Assembly (NCBI GenBank): GCA_013399875.1 | Contig: VXAZ01009657.1 | Span: 248,001 to 312,000, forward strand | Length of the DNA: 64,000 bases | Source: Gymnorhina tibicen | Taxonomy: Eukaryota; Chordata; Aves; Passeriformes; Artamidae | Direction: 5' to 3' | Shown here: positions 1-12,400 of the stretch, one piece after another | How positions within the stretch are numbered: position 1 is the first letter of the stretch | How the letters are laid out: the number at the start of each line of letters is the position of its first letter | The notes under the pieces: model-generated | What the model was told of the DNA's origin: nothing | What the model saw: the letters and a program-made list of their open reading frames with translations, nothing else | The model's database searches: none | Made by a program: the position numbers and the translations under genes

Positions 1-28
1 GCTCCTTTAGCTCCAACGCAGCACTCAC

Positions 29-95
29 GCGTTGTCTCCTCCGGCTGAGAACAAGCTGCCTGCAGAATGATCAACACAGCCAGAGCCAGAACCAT
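29..95 (-). CDS. Candidate signal-peptide coding exon, partial gene running off the left edge
   Basis: Seen: on the minus strand an ATG at 95-93 has a favourable context (G at -3, G at +4). It follows an in-frame TAG at 107-105. It opens 22 codons reading M-V-L-A-L-A-V-L-I-I-L-Q-A-A-C-S-Q-P-E-E-T-T, with no stop before a consensus 5' splice site, GTGAGT, at 28-23. The leucine/alanine/isoleucine core followed by A-A-C-S and then a polar acidic stretch looks like a cleavable signal peptide. The exon would end in phase 1, the usual phase after signal-peptide exons of immunoglobulin-type and other extracellular-domain proteins. Inference: this is the first coding exon of a secreted or type I membrane protein whose transcript may start in the CpG island at 3.2-5 kb. 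The gene is not recognised, and it does not match the known Golli-MBP start. It is too short for a coding-bias test, so coincidence is possible. Confidence 0.4.
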
Positions 96-3000
96 GACTG
101 AAGGCTACTGAAGCTCTAATGTCATCTCCACTGAAGTCAGCCACTGCCCTGGGCAACTGGATTGGTATTTCAGAGACCAAACTGTTCATTTTATATCGAT
201 TATCTAATTAGGTCCAAATCAAGCTCTTTGTGCAGAAGGCTGGGTGCCCTGGAAAATGGATATTAACACAAGAAATATGCAAATAAAGTACTGGAGCCTA
301 GTGTTATCTGTCTGAAATTCCAGTTGTACAAGTGATTTGAGCAGTCAAGCTCTAAAGCATATATCCTTTTTCTGATTCTTCTTCCACTGGTTGCTAACTT
401 TTTTTTAAATACATATAAAGTCAGGCTTCTTCAGAAATTACAATGTCCCGCTGATTTTTTTCTTGGAAGCATCTAACAGTTCTGGACACCTTTCCATCTT
501 CAACAGAGTATTTTAAAGAATCCAGAAAAACTCCTGGTTTATAGAAGATTATCAGCTACCTGTATTTAAAGAGCAGTTCCTGACCTGCTGCTCTTCATCA
601 CTGCTGTCCTTTATTTAAGAGCCTCACCTCAGAAGACACAGGTAACAGTTTCAACTTGACATCTTGCCTGAAAAAAAAATTATTCAGGTAATTAAATACC
701 ACAGGACAGAGAACTTTACCAATGATCCAGAAGACTCTGCTGCGTTTTAATCCATGACAGAGTTTATACTTTAAACCTGTACACAAGATCAGAGCCTTGG
801 ACTGCAAACCTTCCAGCCTTCTCCTCATTAAACACTAGTTATGCTTTCAGTGTTTTAACCAAAGATTTCATTCACATTAGTCCAATAACAATGTGGACTG
901 TCAAAAATTGTTATGTTCTCATGTAAATTAAATTAATTTAGTTCTGGTAAGTAAAAGTTACTTGGCCAAGGTTCTACTATATGAGCACCCATGTATTTTC
1001 ACAGCTCTGCCTTCTGGCAGGCAAGAAGCTAACAGAAAACAGGAAGCCTTGGAACACTGAACAACTTCTGGTACTTATGCTTCAAGTAAGTATGAGATGT
1101 ATAATTCAGCTTATTCGGCCTTCTCTCAACAGTTTCTAATGTAAGTGTTTCTTCAGTCACAACAATCATGTAGCAGAGCAATTAGAGCCTGAACTATATG
1201 TTCTATTTGATGGAATAAATAATCGAAGTGGCTGTTTCAACCATATGGGTAATTTATATCAAGTACTGAATAAACCATCACAAAAAGAACAAACGAGGAA
1301 TTTTTGGATACACAACAGTAGGGACACTCACTCCGGTTGCTCCCTTGCCTCATCCCACAACTACCACCCCATGTACCTTCATCTGTAATCTAATACACCA
1401 CTAATACTCATCTTCTCAAACTTTCAGAACTGAAAAGAACTGGATGCGTGTCCCAGTTATGCTATCGATTTGTGGGGTGACAAATGTCATCTTGGTTGTT
1501 CTCAAGCTTTGAGAACAGAAATAAGCCTGCTCTGCATGTGCAGGATGCTTCAAGTTGATGATTTCCAGAATTCAGACAAGCTTGTCTTTAAAGAGGGTGT
1601 GAAGCTCTAGGTATCATATGGCAGCTGGCGAGAAACAAACCCCAATGCAAGAACAATTCTGTCATGAAAATTTTCACAAACGCACAAAATTAAGCAATTA
1701 CAAATACTAAACTATTTTTAAGTAACAAGCTGCAATTTCTATCATTAAGAGTCTGTGGTGAGCTAAAATTTATCACCACAATAGTGACTGTAACATTCAT
1801 TACCTTATTTATATTAACTATCATGATAGAACAGGGGCTTTAAAAGTCTGTGAACATTCTTCAGCTGTACAGAATGGCATAAATTCAATTTCTGTTCTTA
1901 ATTCTCTACTTAAAAACCCAGTGAAGCTGACAATACATTGAATTCGTGGCTTTCTCCCAACTCAGTGAAAATTAATTCAAATCCATTTCATTACGATACC
2001 ACTCTTAGCCTTTTTCTTTTCATTATAAATATCAAGCTTTATTTTACATGTATTATCTCAGAGCCTAATGCATGAGCACCACTTGGAAAATTAATATCCC
2101 TCAATATAACTCCTATGCATGGGCCTTTGCAAACAAGAACTTGCCCTCTGACCATCTTATCAGTGATTAATAATAATGTCTGTAGAACACTTCATCTGGT
2201 TACCTGTTTCCTCAGAGACTGAAAAAACTACTTTGTAAGATCAAAAAAAGAACAACAAACTTTGTGTCGGTCAAGAACAAAGGCAACACTTCTACCCATG
2301 GGAATCCTTGAGCCACAGCTGCCTGGACAGAGTATTCCAGGGAAGCATCAATGCAAGCTTTCCCTGTCCTGGTCCTCTCTAGGCACTTAGCAGTAGAAAC
2401 TTCGGTATAGCCTGGTATGGCACTTGTAATGTTCTTTCTGGTGCTCTTTAGAACGATTCAGAATGCAATCTGTGACAGACAGAGCTGATGTAACCCACAA
2501 TCCATGATGCTCAAGAGCTTTGATGGACCCATACCCTTAAAGACTATTTAAAGATTTTAGAGAACTGTTTCCTACTTGATTGCCAACAGCAATCAAATCA
2601 TTAACATAAACCAAGACTGTTCTCTTACTCTGTTATTATTTACCTTGACTGACAGGGAGCACTTCATCATCCTTCCAGCCAGGTATTTCAAGCCTTTATA
2701 CACAATCACCCACAATCTACAGGCTAACTCTGTGAACTGGCAGTACTCCACACCAACAGAATTATACTAGTCGCAGCTCTTTAAAAATGATTAGTGGATG
2801 TAACAGAAATAAAACAGTGCAATATACAAGCTATCACTCCTGATCACCTGAGACTCAATTCTGCTTCCACCGAAGAGGGGGAAAACTTCAATTTCTCCAC
2901 AAGAAATCGTTATTTTCCCAGTTTTTTCATATTATTTCAATCAACTTTTCTCCAAACACAGCATCTGATATACTGAAGGGCAAAGGCAGTGCACACAGGA

Positions 3001-3229
3001 AATACTATCAGGATGAACCTACTTAAAATTACAAAAATACATGTTTACATTCTTTCCAAGGCAAATCATACAGCGATTTTTAAAAAGTCCCCACAAGCAT
3101 ATGAAGACACTAAAAGTACAGCCTTTACTATTGCCACAGCTCACCACACACGCACACACAGAGACACAGGTACCTTAAACACCGCCAAACCCTCCCCAGC
3201 AAGCGCATAACCCCAGCACAGCCTAGCAC
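96..3229. other. Non-coding AT-rich stretch
   Basis: No exon, RNA gene or recognisable repeat was found here apart from possible 5' UTR just upstream of the candidate exon at 29-95. If that exon is real and is spliced to the CpG island, this span would be mostly its first intron. The only open frames are short (about 60-76 codons) and show no recognisable protein character. Confidence 0.5.
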
Positions 3230-3499
3230 GCATCACAAGCACGGCAACTTCGAGCCGAGCCAAGCCGGTGAGGGCGGAGAAGGTCCCGGGGGCGCTTGAC
3301 AGGAGCGTCCCAGCGGCACCTCGGAGGCGCCGCAGCCCCGTGCACACCTTCCCCACAGAAACTTAAGGAAATCCCTGCAACAGCCGGGCAGTGCCCAGCC
3401 GCGCCGGGGGGCAGCGGTGGGATCACGGTGAGGACAGCACCTGCCCCGCTCCTCAGCTCTCCGCCAGAGCCTGTCGTGCGCCTTGGCCCCGTGAACTGG

Positions 3500-3522
3500 A
3501 AAAAAAAAAAAAAAAAAAAAAA
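3500..3522 (+). repeat. Poly(A) tract
   Basis: A run of 23 A residues lies inside the CpG island, followed by an A-rich stretch with a second run of 10 A at 3542-3551. On the minus strand it is a long T tract. No retrocopy was recognised upstream of it. Confidence 0.9.
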
Positions 3523-4184
3523 CAACAAACCGAAACAAAACAAAAAAAAAAGGAGAAGTTGTCCGTTTCGGACTAAGGCTCCGGGCACGGGCGCGATGTG
3601 AAACCGGAAGGCAGGGCACCGACTGCGGGCCTCCCGCCCCGCTCCGGCCCGGTTATGTAAGGCACGGCTACCCCGACGGAGGGGGAGCCCCGCGCCCCTC
3701 GCAGACACCTCCGGGGGCCGAGCAGCTGCGCCTGCCCTCCCCAGCCCATCACGGCGAGCCGTCCCCAGCACCGCTCGCCCGCTCCGCAGGTACCTGTCCC
3801 GCGGGCGGAACCCTCCCCGGAGGGAGCCCGGGGCCACGTACCGCTGCCCACGCTGCCACCTGCCCCAGGTGTACCGCAGCGCCGCACGTCCTCCGCCGAG
3901 CCCCCCGCGGCTGCCCCGCCGAGGAGGATGGGACGCGGGCTCACAAGGCGAAGAGGAAGAGAAACAAGCCGAAAGGCTGCCTCCCCCTCCGTCGCCCCGG
4001 GGGAGCGGCTCGTTCTGCCGCCTCCTTCCCCGGAGCACAACAACAACAAACACGGCGGAGCGGAGCGCAGCGTGCGGGGCGGGCACAGCCCTAGAGCCGC
4101 CGGCGCTGGGGAGGCCCCGACTGCCCCTCTCCTCTCCTCTCCCCTCCGTGAAGCCGCCCAGAGAGAAGAAAAAAACCCTCACAA

Positions 4185-4222
<38 letters not shown>
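4185..4222 (+). repeat. AAT trinucleotide microsatellite
   Basis: About 12 uninterrupted AAT units sit in the middle of the GC-rich island. A length-variable repeat at this position could alter spacing within a promoter. Confidence 0.93.
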
Positions 4223-4223
<1 letters not shown>

Positions 4224-4340
4224 TAGTAAATCACAACGCACCCCGTGTATCCTCCTGGGCTGCGGCGCTCCGGGCACCGGGCGGGGGCAGCCAGGGTGCG
4301 AGAGGGCAGCGCTCACACGCACTCACCGCCCACCGGGAGC

Positions 4341-4428
4341 GGCGGCCAGGTGAGGGAAGAGGCAGGGATGAAGCCGGGAGTGGCGGCGGCCAGGTGCGGT
4401 CAGAGGCAGGGATGGAGCAGGAAGCGGG
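4341..4428 (+). repeat. Two-copy tandem duplication, period about 44 bp
   Basis: The motif GGCGGCCAGGTG at 4341 recurs at 4385, and the following GAGGCAGGGATG block is also repeated at the same spacing. Each copy carries a CAG/GTG potential donor, but only the first (GTGAGG) is close to consensus. Confidence 0.75.
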
Positions 4429-5000
4429 GAACCTCCGCGCCGCGCTCAGGAGAGCTCGTGAGTCCCTCCCGCCGCCACACAGCCGCGCCTCCTCCGCCCG
4501 CCGGGGAGCCGGGAGCTACGCCCGTTCGGTGTCGGCGCCCTGCGGCTCGTTCCCTTGCTCCCTCCTGACCCCAGCCTTCCTCTTGGAAGCCCGGCGGCTA
4601 TCCCGCGGCACCTGCGCGGGAGGTGTGCCCAGCAGCCGCGCCCCGCCGCCCGTCCGTCCCTCGGCAGCCGCCGGCAACCAGGAAGGAGCAGCGGGCGAGA
4701 GCTCCCGCCGGGAGCTGGGCAGGGACCCCCGGGGTGAAGAAGGGACGGGAGCCCGTTACCCCCGCGGGGCGGGCACCGCGCTCCAGCTGCGAAAGGGACG
4801 CCAGCGGCTTTGGGCCACTGGGAGCTGGGTTTGGCCACGGCCTCAGCGGGGCGAGCAGTGGCAACCTTCCTGCCTGCCCTGCCCGCCGGGGCTCGCTGCC
4901 CTCCCGGGCCCGGCTGTCGTGGGCCGGGAACTTCCTCCTATAACTGGGCTTACTGGGATCCTGATAAGTCTGATTTCCCGGGGGCTGGCGGGAGGGATAG

Positions 5001-8000
5001 GCAAAGGGACCTGCAGCTTTAGACTCAAAAGTCACACACCCGCAACAGAGACCGGGTATCGCCGTGCTCTGCCTGGTCCGAGGCCCATGGCAGACCTCGC
5101 TGTTCCAACGGCAATCCCACACTGTCCGGTGGGCATCCTGCAGCCCAGAACCCGGTGTCACCTTAGCTCTAGGCACAGGCCAACTTCAGCCCCCTTCGTG
5201 GAATGAAGCTCCAGCGCACGAGCCCCTGGGGTGGGGCTGCTTGGAGTTCAGAGGGATGAGAAACTGTCTTTTGAGTTTCAGCCAGCGTTTGGGGGTCAGT
5301 TCACTTGGTTGAATACTTCAGGCAGTGTTTCCATCCAGTTCAAAAATGCAAAAGTACAATGTAAATTTATATTTTTTGTTAATGAAGTCACTTTATTTGA
5401 AAAGTTCGTTGGTGATTACTGTATCTGTTGCACCTGCACCATGTTTAAACCTCTATAAATAGAGACTTACTAAGCCAGCTATACACCAGTTTCTCATTAT
5501 GTAAACCTGTTTTTGTCTTGCTATTCATCTCCAAAGATGGAGGAGGTCTTAGAACAGTATATTGGGCCAGATTAGAAACTCTATGTTCTCATGAATAAAC
5601 AGTTATTTGCATAAATATTTCCATTGTACGAAATGTACGTCCTACCTTCCTAACTCCTTACAGTGCAAAGTGAGAAGTTTAAAACATTAGTCTTTATTGT
5701 ATTTATTTATCTACTGTGCAGATAAAATGCTGGAGTGTGAGTTAGTAAAGGTCACGAAAGGAAGGTTTGCAGAGGAAATGAAGAGGTGGAGTATCACCAT
5801 TATGAGCAATTCAGAGTCTGGGAATTTTATATTAAGGATACATAAAATACTGCTTTGAATCACCTCTTTCCTCACACTTCTTCCCTGGCAAAAAGGTATC
5901 ACTTCTTTTCTTGGAAATTTGAGGAAAATACTAAATGAGTTTGATACTTTAGTTTTATGTATAGTTTTTGCTTTTAATTGGTAACATTGGCAAAAAGCAT
6001 GAAAAAAGAAACCAATATTTAACAACTTTAAAAGACAACGCTCAATTTCAGATTTTGGGTGGTCATACCTGTCTTTTTTTGCATAAAAATCTCAGGGGAA
6101 AATTAGATCCAAAAATCTCATCTGATCACACTCTCAGAAGGCAAGTGAATAAATTGTGGCAATGAGATTAGAACCCAAATCTTGCATTCTTTCATACTGT
6201 ATGTAAGTTTGAGCTAGAATAATTACCCTTCGGGCAGTGGGCCATGTATTTACACATGTGAACATCTTTGCATACAGATGTGCATACAAAAATTGTCCAT
6301 TTATATATGTGTGTGTGTGTTTATCTATGTACAATTATGTACACTTACTCTCTTGAGGCCTAAATGTCTATGAAGGTATGAGGAGACTCACAATTGCAGA
6401 ATGTGGATTGTCATACAGTACATGGGAAAAAAATTTGGAAAAATTACTGCCCTTGTACAGCTGTGTTACCTGGCATAGCTGCAACATCTCTCTCTTAACA
6501 TGTTGAACATCTCCCTACTGTTCAGTTTGTAGTTTCCCCTATTGTTCCAGGATTTTTGTATGTAAGCAGATGTCAGTATGCTCAATTACGTATACTCATA
6601 CAAATTAAACTTCTGTAAAAAGCACTAGAATCAGTGAACAGCGTTGGTAGCTAGAAGTGTAGACATTCTGATTTGTCCCTTGTAATTCTGCTACTAAGGA
6701 AAGCCAGCTCCTGAAAACTCTTAATGATGAAAGCAAGTGTGTATGTTCAGCAGCAATGTGCCCACATCTACAAAGCTGGTATCGTTTCTTCTTTTATTTG
6801 CTTCCTTTTGCAGGGAGAGAAGAAAAATGTCATCTTCTTTTTAAGTACTCCACACACTATTTCACCCCAGGTCTTTGGGCCACCGTAAAGAATTCTATCC
6901 AAATAAAAGACAGTGTGAAAACAAGTGACACAGGAAAATTAATCTTGATTTTTTTTTTAATTAACTGTGTATGAAAAAATTGCTTGAATCAAGTATGAAA
7001 TGTTCTCTGATGCAAATCAGAGAAAGGCAATGGAAGGAGAACAGATTTTGCACAATATTTCACATATACTTTTATACTAGAATTGCCATTTATTATTCTT
7101 AATGAGAAGCAATTGACCTTGTTGGCCAATAGATTAGACTTATTAGGAAAACTATAGTTTGTATGTGATAGCCTCGTAATGGGTAACCAGACCAACATCA
7201 TATAAACTCAGAGAAGGATTTAATTAAAATTCATGGAACACTATTGAATTAAGATGAAAGAACAGCTATTTGCTTTCAAGAATTGAAAATGGCAAATGGC
7301 AAATGTTGTAATGAGGAACCATCACTGAGACAGAGGAGACTGCTGATGCAAGATTAATGATATCAAGCCCTACATGCAGAGGAAACATAATCTAGACCTA
7401 ATTAGGAACTCATTTGAAATTTTTCATGAATAGACCGTCAATGAACTCCAAATGATAATACTTTCCTTTAAGTCTTAGAATCAAGTCTTGATTATAAAGA
7501 TTTAGGAAGTTGCTGTATTTTCACAAAACCTTTTATTATGTGTGAGTCCTTGAAAATAACAAGTCAGTGCTTGCCCTATTTCTATAAGCAGAATCACACA
7601 AATTCTTGATACTATTTTTTCCAAGAAGACTCTGATTCAAGAGCATCGTCTCAGCAAGTATTTTTTTGAGTACTGTCGGACTGTTTATATAGGCAAACAG
7701 AACACCATTACCTGCAGATGCTGAGAACTATCACAGACTGGGAGCTATGTGTTAGTAGTCAATGTATTTCAAAGTTAGACTTGGTTGCTACGAATTTTCT
7801 GTATGGTCAGGGTGGCTAAACTTTTGAAGATCTCTGCCAAATATTTAGAAAAATGGTTCAAAGTATGTCCTTCTTCAGTTAATACCTGTGAAAGTGGCGC
7901 TTAAAAAGCCACCATTTCTGAAGCCTTTGAGTCCTAAAAAAACTGCAATTTTACTTTTTCAGTGAACCTTGAGAATCAGGGTGGTGTTCTGCAGCCACAA

Positions 8001-9367
8001 TGGGACAGACCCTCTTTAGAAATCTTGTCAGAACACTGTTACTAGCCATGGATATTAAGGCATTTGACCTCATTGTAAATATGCGTTGTAAAGAAAATCT
8101 TTCTACTGGTAAATTATGATTACCTACTGGATGAAGCAGCAGTGGATGAATAACAGTATAATAGATATTGACAGTCTTTGCAAATATGATATATCCTTGC
8201 CTGAATGAGAAAGAAAAGCACTTGTTTACAGAAATACCGGCATTTAAAGATCTGAGTGATACTGCATTTTAGAGCAAAAATAGCCTATCAATGATCAAAC
8301 AAGAATTTTTGTTCCAAATTTTTCACCTAAATAGTTGTCTTCAGATTCTAAAGCATTGTTCAAGAGGTGAGCATTATTTTTATAACACCACCAATATCCT
8401 GTTTGCAGAAAAAGATTGAAAAGTGGTTGTAGTAGCACAGGACTGTGAAGACGAACATAGCAGGCTTTCAAACTAATTTTCTCCATTTCCTATTTTTTTT
8501 TGTCTCTGTCTAATCGTTGCCTCTGACAACCCAGTTTTCTGTGAAAATTATCATCTCGCAAGTTATTTCAAACACATCCCATGTACTGCTGCAATATAGG
8601 TCAAGGAAGTCGTATGATGAAAGGAGGTTTTACTCTTCTGTTTCTTCTAACATGAACATTCCAGCTAATGGAAAAAGTTCATCAAAAATATTTGATGTGT
8701 TCAAGTGCTGTTAAGAGCATTACCATGTTTCTGCTTTTCACTTATTCAGTAGAGAAAACATGCCTGATGTGTACAGTTAATTTACAAATGAATGAGTAGA
8801 AAACAAGCCTGTGTATAAATACCTCTTCACTTACACAAATTAAAGTGTCTGTGTTCTTAGTAATTACTCACAGATGCGTGCATACACACAGATATACATA
8901 AATATGATACATTTATAGCCCTGTTTTCTTAAGTCATTATAGAGTGTGTGAAAGGTTCCTGTGGGCAGATGGAAAGTTAACTTCAAGAGGGACAGGAATT
9001 AATACATACAGAACTACCTACAATGAACCTCTGTTCTTCCCATCTTCCCTTTTACACTTATTACACCTCGGCTCTTACGTGTGCTTCGGAAGTGGGACTT
9101 CTCTTTGGGATGACCAGCACAACACTTCCTCTATTTCAGTATAGATGCTTTTAAAATAACAGTCCTCACTCAGCTCAGTGCCAGAGGAAGTTTCTGTCTG
9201 TGTCTCCATCCGTTTTCTGAATCCAGTGTCTGCAGAGTGTTTAAGTACTGGTTTGTTTCTAATGCCAGTTCTCCAGCCATTTGGAGAAATCATCTTTATT
9301 CCAGAGATGTGAAGTATCTAACTTCCTGTCACAGTGAACTTGGAAACAAATGTAACAGGCAGGACTG
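5001..9367. other. Intergenic stretch without recognised genes
   Basis: AT-rich sequence. A short TA/TG dinucleotide run lies at 6302-6321. No splice-flanked coding segment, RNA gene or diagnosable transposon was recognised. Confidence 0.5.
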
Positions 9368-9453
9368 TCCAGCTCGAAGTCCTTTTACTTTTCATCATTG
9401 TATCGCATAGAGCGTAGCTAGGGGATACAACATCATAAAGACACCCCAAGACA
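9368..9453 (-). mobile_element. LTR fragment, same family as the solo LTR at 23965-24598
   Basis: Seen: the last 51 bases align with the plus-strand right end of the larger LTR (24548-24598). They share CATAGAGC, TAGGGGATAC, ATCATAAAG and the terminal CACCCCAAGACA, with a few substitutions and small indels. A weaker match extends left to about 9368. In sense orientation (minus strand) it is the first 50-85 nt of the LTR; the rest is missing. No target duplication is visible, as expected for a truncated relic. Confidence 0.75.
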
Positions 9454-12400
9454 ATCATACAAAAAAAATAAAGAGGAAGAATGCTTTTGTTCAGCTTTAA
9501 AAATGAATGTTTGCAAGTCCCCAGGTGAAAGTTTCCAAGAGGGGGTAATTGGAAAAGAAACCAGGCTTGGAGAATAAAGACAGATTTAGTGTACTTACTA
9601 ACAAGAATCATTACCTGGAACCCACAATAAATTAACTTTTTTACTATTCTTTATAAAATTGTAAGATTCTGACATTTGAACTTCCAAGTTCATTTTTATA
9701 AGGGAAATAAAAGGGGTATTAAAATATATGATAAAACCTAATGAGAATATGATTTTGTATAATCATAGTCCTTGAAGTTAAAATCTGTAGAAGGCTAAGA
9801 TTTGTATTACATGCAATTTTTGACCACCTAGCTCTTGACTTCAGTGCAATTCGAGAGTAAATCACAGAATGCAGATGTGTCTCTACAAGAGAATCTAATG
9901 TGTGCTCAGATCAGTTTTACGCTGAGTAAAACATGCTCCTTAAATCTCAAACATGACAGCCATCATTATAGTTTCTCCTGCTGCAAAAAGAGAGAAGCTG
10001 TAGTCACTGTGTGGGCAGACATCTACAAAGCTCTGCTTTATTGCTATTCAACGCGTTTCCAGCAAGAGGAAGTCAACCAGCCTCACACATGAAACTTACT
10101 CCAGAATGCCTGAGCACAGCTGCAGCAGTATCAGCAGAGAAAGAGCAGAAAACATTTTTGATAACTGAACTGGGGCCTTCCCCTTCGCACTACAAAAAAC
10201 AGTCCCCTACTACGAAAAATAATCACGTTTTGCAGCTGGGGGTTAGTTTTGTGGGACAGGAAATCATGCCATTTTTCAGGTTTGATATTGCATAATCTAG
10301 AGGGATCTGAAAACAGGCAGTTTTCAGTACAAATCTATGCAAAGTGTGCAATTATAGGGCATGTACTTGCTTGCACTGCTTTCCGTTTTCCCCGCTGGCA
10401 AATACTTTTCTGTTTCATACATGGCACTGTGCTAACCACTCTCATATCTCTTCTTTCAGTTGGAGCAGATTAAATAGCTAGTGTAGTATACATAAGAAGG
10501 AATTTTATCAACTATGCCTATAGTGCTTGTTAATGGACTGCACATAACTTTGTTCTGCTACTGACTTTGGCTCGAGTTGTCAATGTATAACATTCCCTCC
10601 CCCTAATTCTACATTTGCAAAGTGGGCAAGTTAGCAAATTGAAGATGAACAACAAAAGGATATTATTTGGTTTTTAGAAAGGAGGGTACAGTATCCTTGC
10701 AGGGTGTTGTGTCACTACAATGGAAGAGGTCCAGAAAACACGGATGTCAGTGGCATTTTTAAAGATTAGCACAGTAGTATCCCAATTTGTGCCAGAGAAT
10801 GCCTGTTCTTGGTGATCTCTTCTGACTGGCAGGTATGGATTGACTTATGCTATGGGGTAAGCAAACAGACAATTAGAAAGAGAGAGGCTTTCAGTAGCAG
10901 TTCATTCCTTTACTGTGTGTGCTGCACTGCATTGCTTAATACTAGACTTTATCCCAGATTCAGAGATGGTGGATAGGAGGACGATTCAAACCTCAAACAG
11001 AAAAGTGCTTCAGGTTTATGCACCTAATAAGGTTAACCATAATAAAAGATTGCTATTTGGACTGGCTGTGAAAAAAGCTGTAAAAATTAGAATGATGGAC
11101 AAATCTGAATCTATCAAAACAGATACAATATTCAGTAATCACTGTCAATAAAGTTCTGATCTTGTATTCATGACCAATGGTAGATTGAATAGTGTTGTTT
11201 TCAATTCCCTTCTTCTTTACAGTCACAATGCAATAATTCTCAACTTTGAAAAGCCAGAGCCTCCAAACATTCAGACAATACATGACTATCCATTTGGAAG
11301 TTTCAAATGGGCTTGAGCAGGGTAATTGCTATCTTATGCCTCCACAGTCAATACTGAAAACTTCACCTTAGGTAACTCTGGAATTGACTATTCCAAGCTT
11401 TCTGTTTCTTGGCCGAAACAAATGTAAGGTATGATAGGGCAGTGCTACCTAATATTCATTTTAACCTGCATGGTAGATCTAAACTCTAAATATTAACAAG
11501 CCATGTGGACTTTTAGACATACACTGCAAAATCTAAATTTGCTTGCTTGTTTGTACATGAAGAAAGCAACTTTCTGTACAATCCTAGTATATGAAATAGA
11601 TTAAGCAATGTTTTGGAGATTTTAGGGAGGGGCATAGCCCAAGTAAACTGTTCTTCCCAAATAGTTGAAATTTGACAAAATTTTAAGTGTGCAAAGCTGA
11701 GTCTTCCAATGGGTGGTGGTAACCACCTAGCAGTACTTCCAGGTGGATCTATAGTCTCTTTTGTTGGTAATTATTAGGTATTTCATAATGTATTTGATAT
11801 AAATGTCTTGTAAAAAAACTATATGCAGTTATGAAAGGGATAAATATATCCGTTTCTCAAAGTACACTACTGTATAGGTTTTAAGAGGTTCTCTGATCTC
11901 TGTCATAATGAAAACAGTGCAGCTTCTTTGTGTTTAGTTGTTCTAAATATTAAAGCTTTCTCTTGAAGGTAAAAGAATAGGCAGCTCAGAGATAGCAGTA
12001 GACTACCACATTCCTGGTTTTTCTATTTCTGATAAGCTCTAGTTACTAGTATAAATCTTCAGTTTCATTAACAGAGAAAAAGATTTAATAAATGGGAAAT
12101 TAAAAAATAGCTTTAAAAAAAAGAGGGTGGCAGTAGGAGGAGGTACAGGAAAGGAAAATTTGGGACTCTGATGCATTTCAGCAGGGACACACCCTACAGT
12201 TGTCCAGATTCCTTCCTCTTCAACATGAGCTAGAGAAAAAGGATGGGCATAAAATGGGTGGAAGGAGCCAGCTGAGAAAGGATGCAAGTAATTTGATAGG
12301 ACAAGATGAAAATTAAAATCTTGAAGAAATTAAACTTTAAATCTTTCCTAGGTAGTGCCTTTATGAAAGGGCAAACAGAAGCATTAATGCAAATGGGAGC

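Larger units (their letters stand above)
3230..5000. promoter_or_regulatory. CpG island, probable promoter
   Basis: Seen: GC content and CpG density rise abruptly at about 3230 and fall again near 5000, against an AT-rich background. The island contains a 23-A run (3500-3522), an AAT microsatellite and a short tandem duplication. Consensus-like donors occur on both strands: GGCG/GTGAGTGCG reads on the minus strand near 4325, and CCAG/GTGAGG reads on the plus strand near 4349. Known: most vertebrate CpG islands of this size are promoters. Inference: it probably drives a minus-strand gene extending left, possibly with a divergent non-coding transcript. Its position would suit the divergent neighbour of GALR1 (MBP in mammals), but no exon sequence proves this. 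Confidence 0.7.

Noticed and set aside
1..5000. MBP (Golli) exons on the minus strand
   Set aside because: Expected from mammalian gene order, but no segment encoding the recognisable Golli or classic MBP sequence was found; any such exon would lie left of the window.
3223..5206. Long overlapping open frames on both strands (up to 319 codons minus, 270 codons plus)
   Set aside because: They lie in the CpG island, where stop codons are rare. The translations are low-complexity Arg/Gly/Pro/Ala mixtures present in several frames at once, with no domain.
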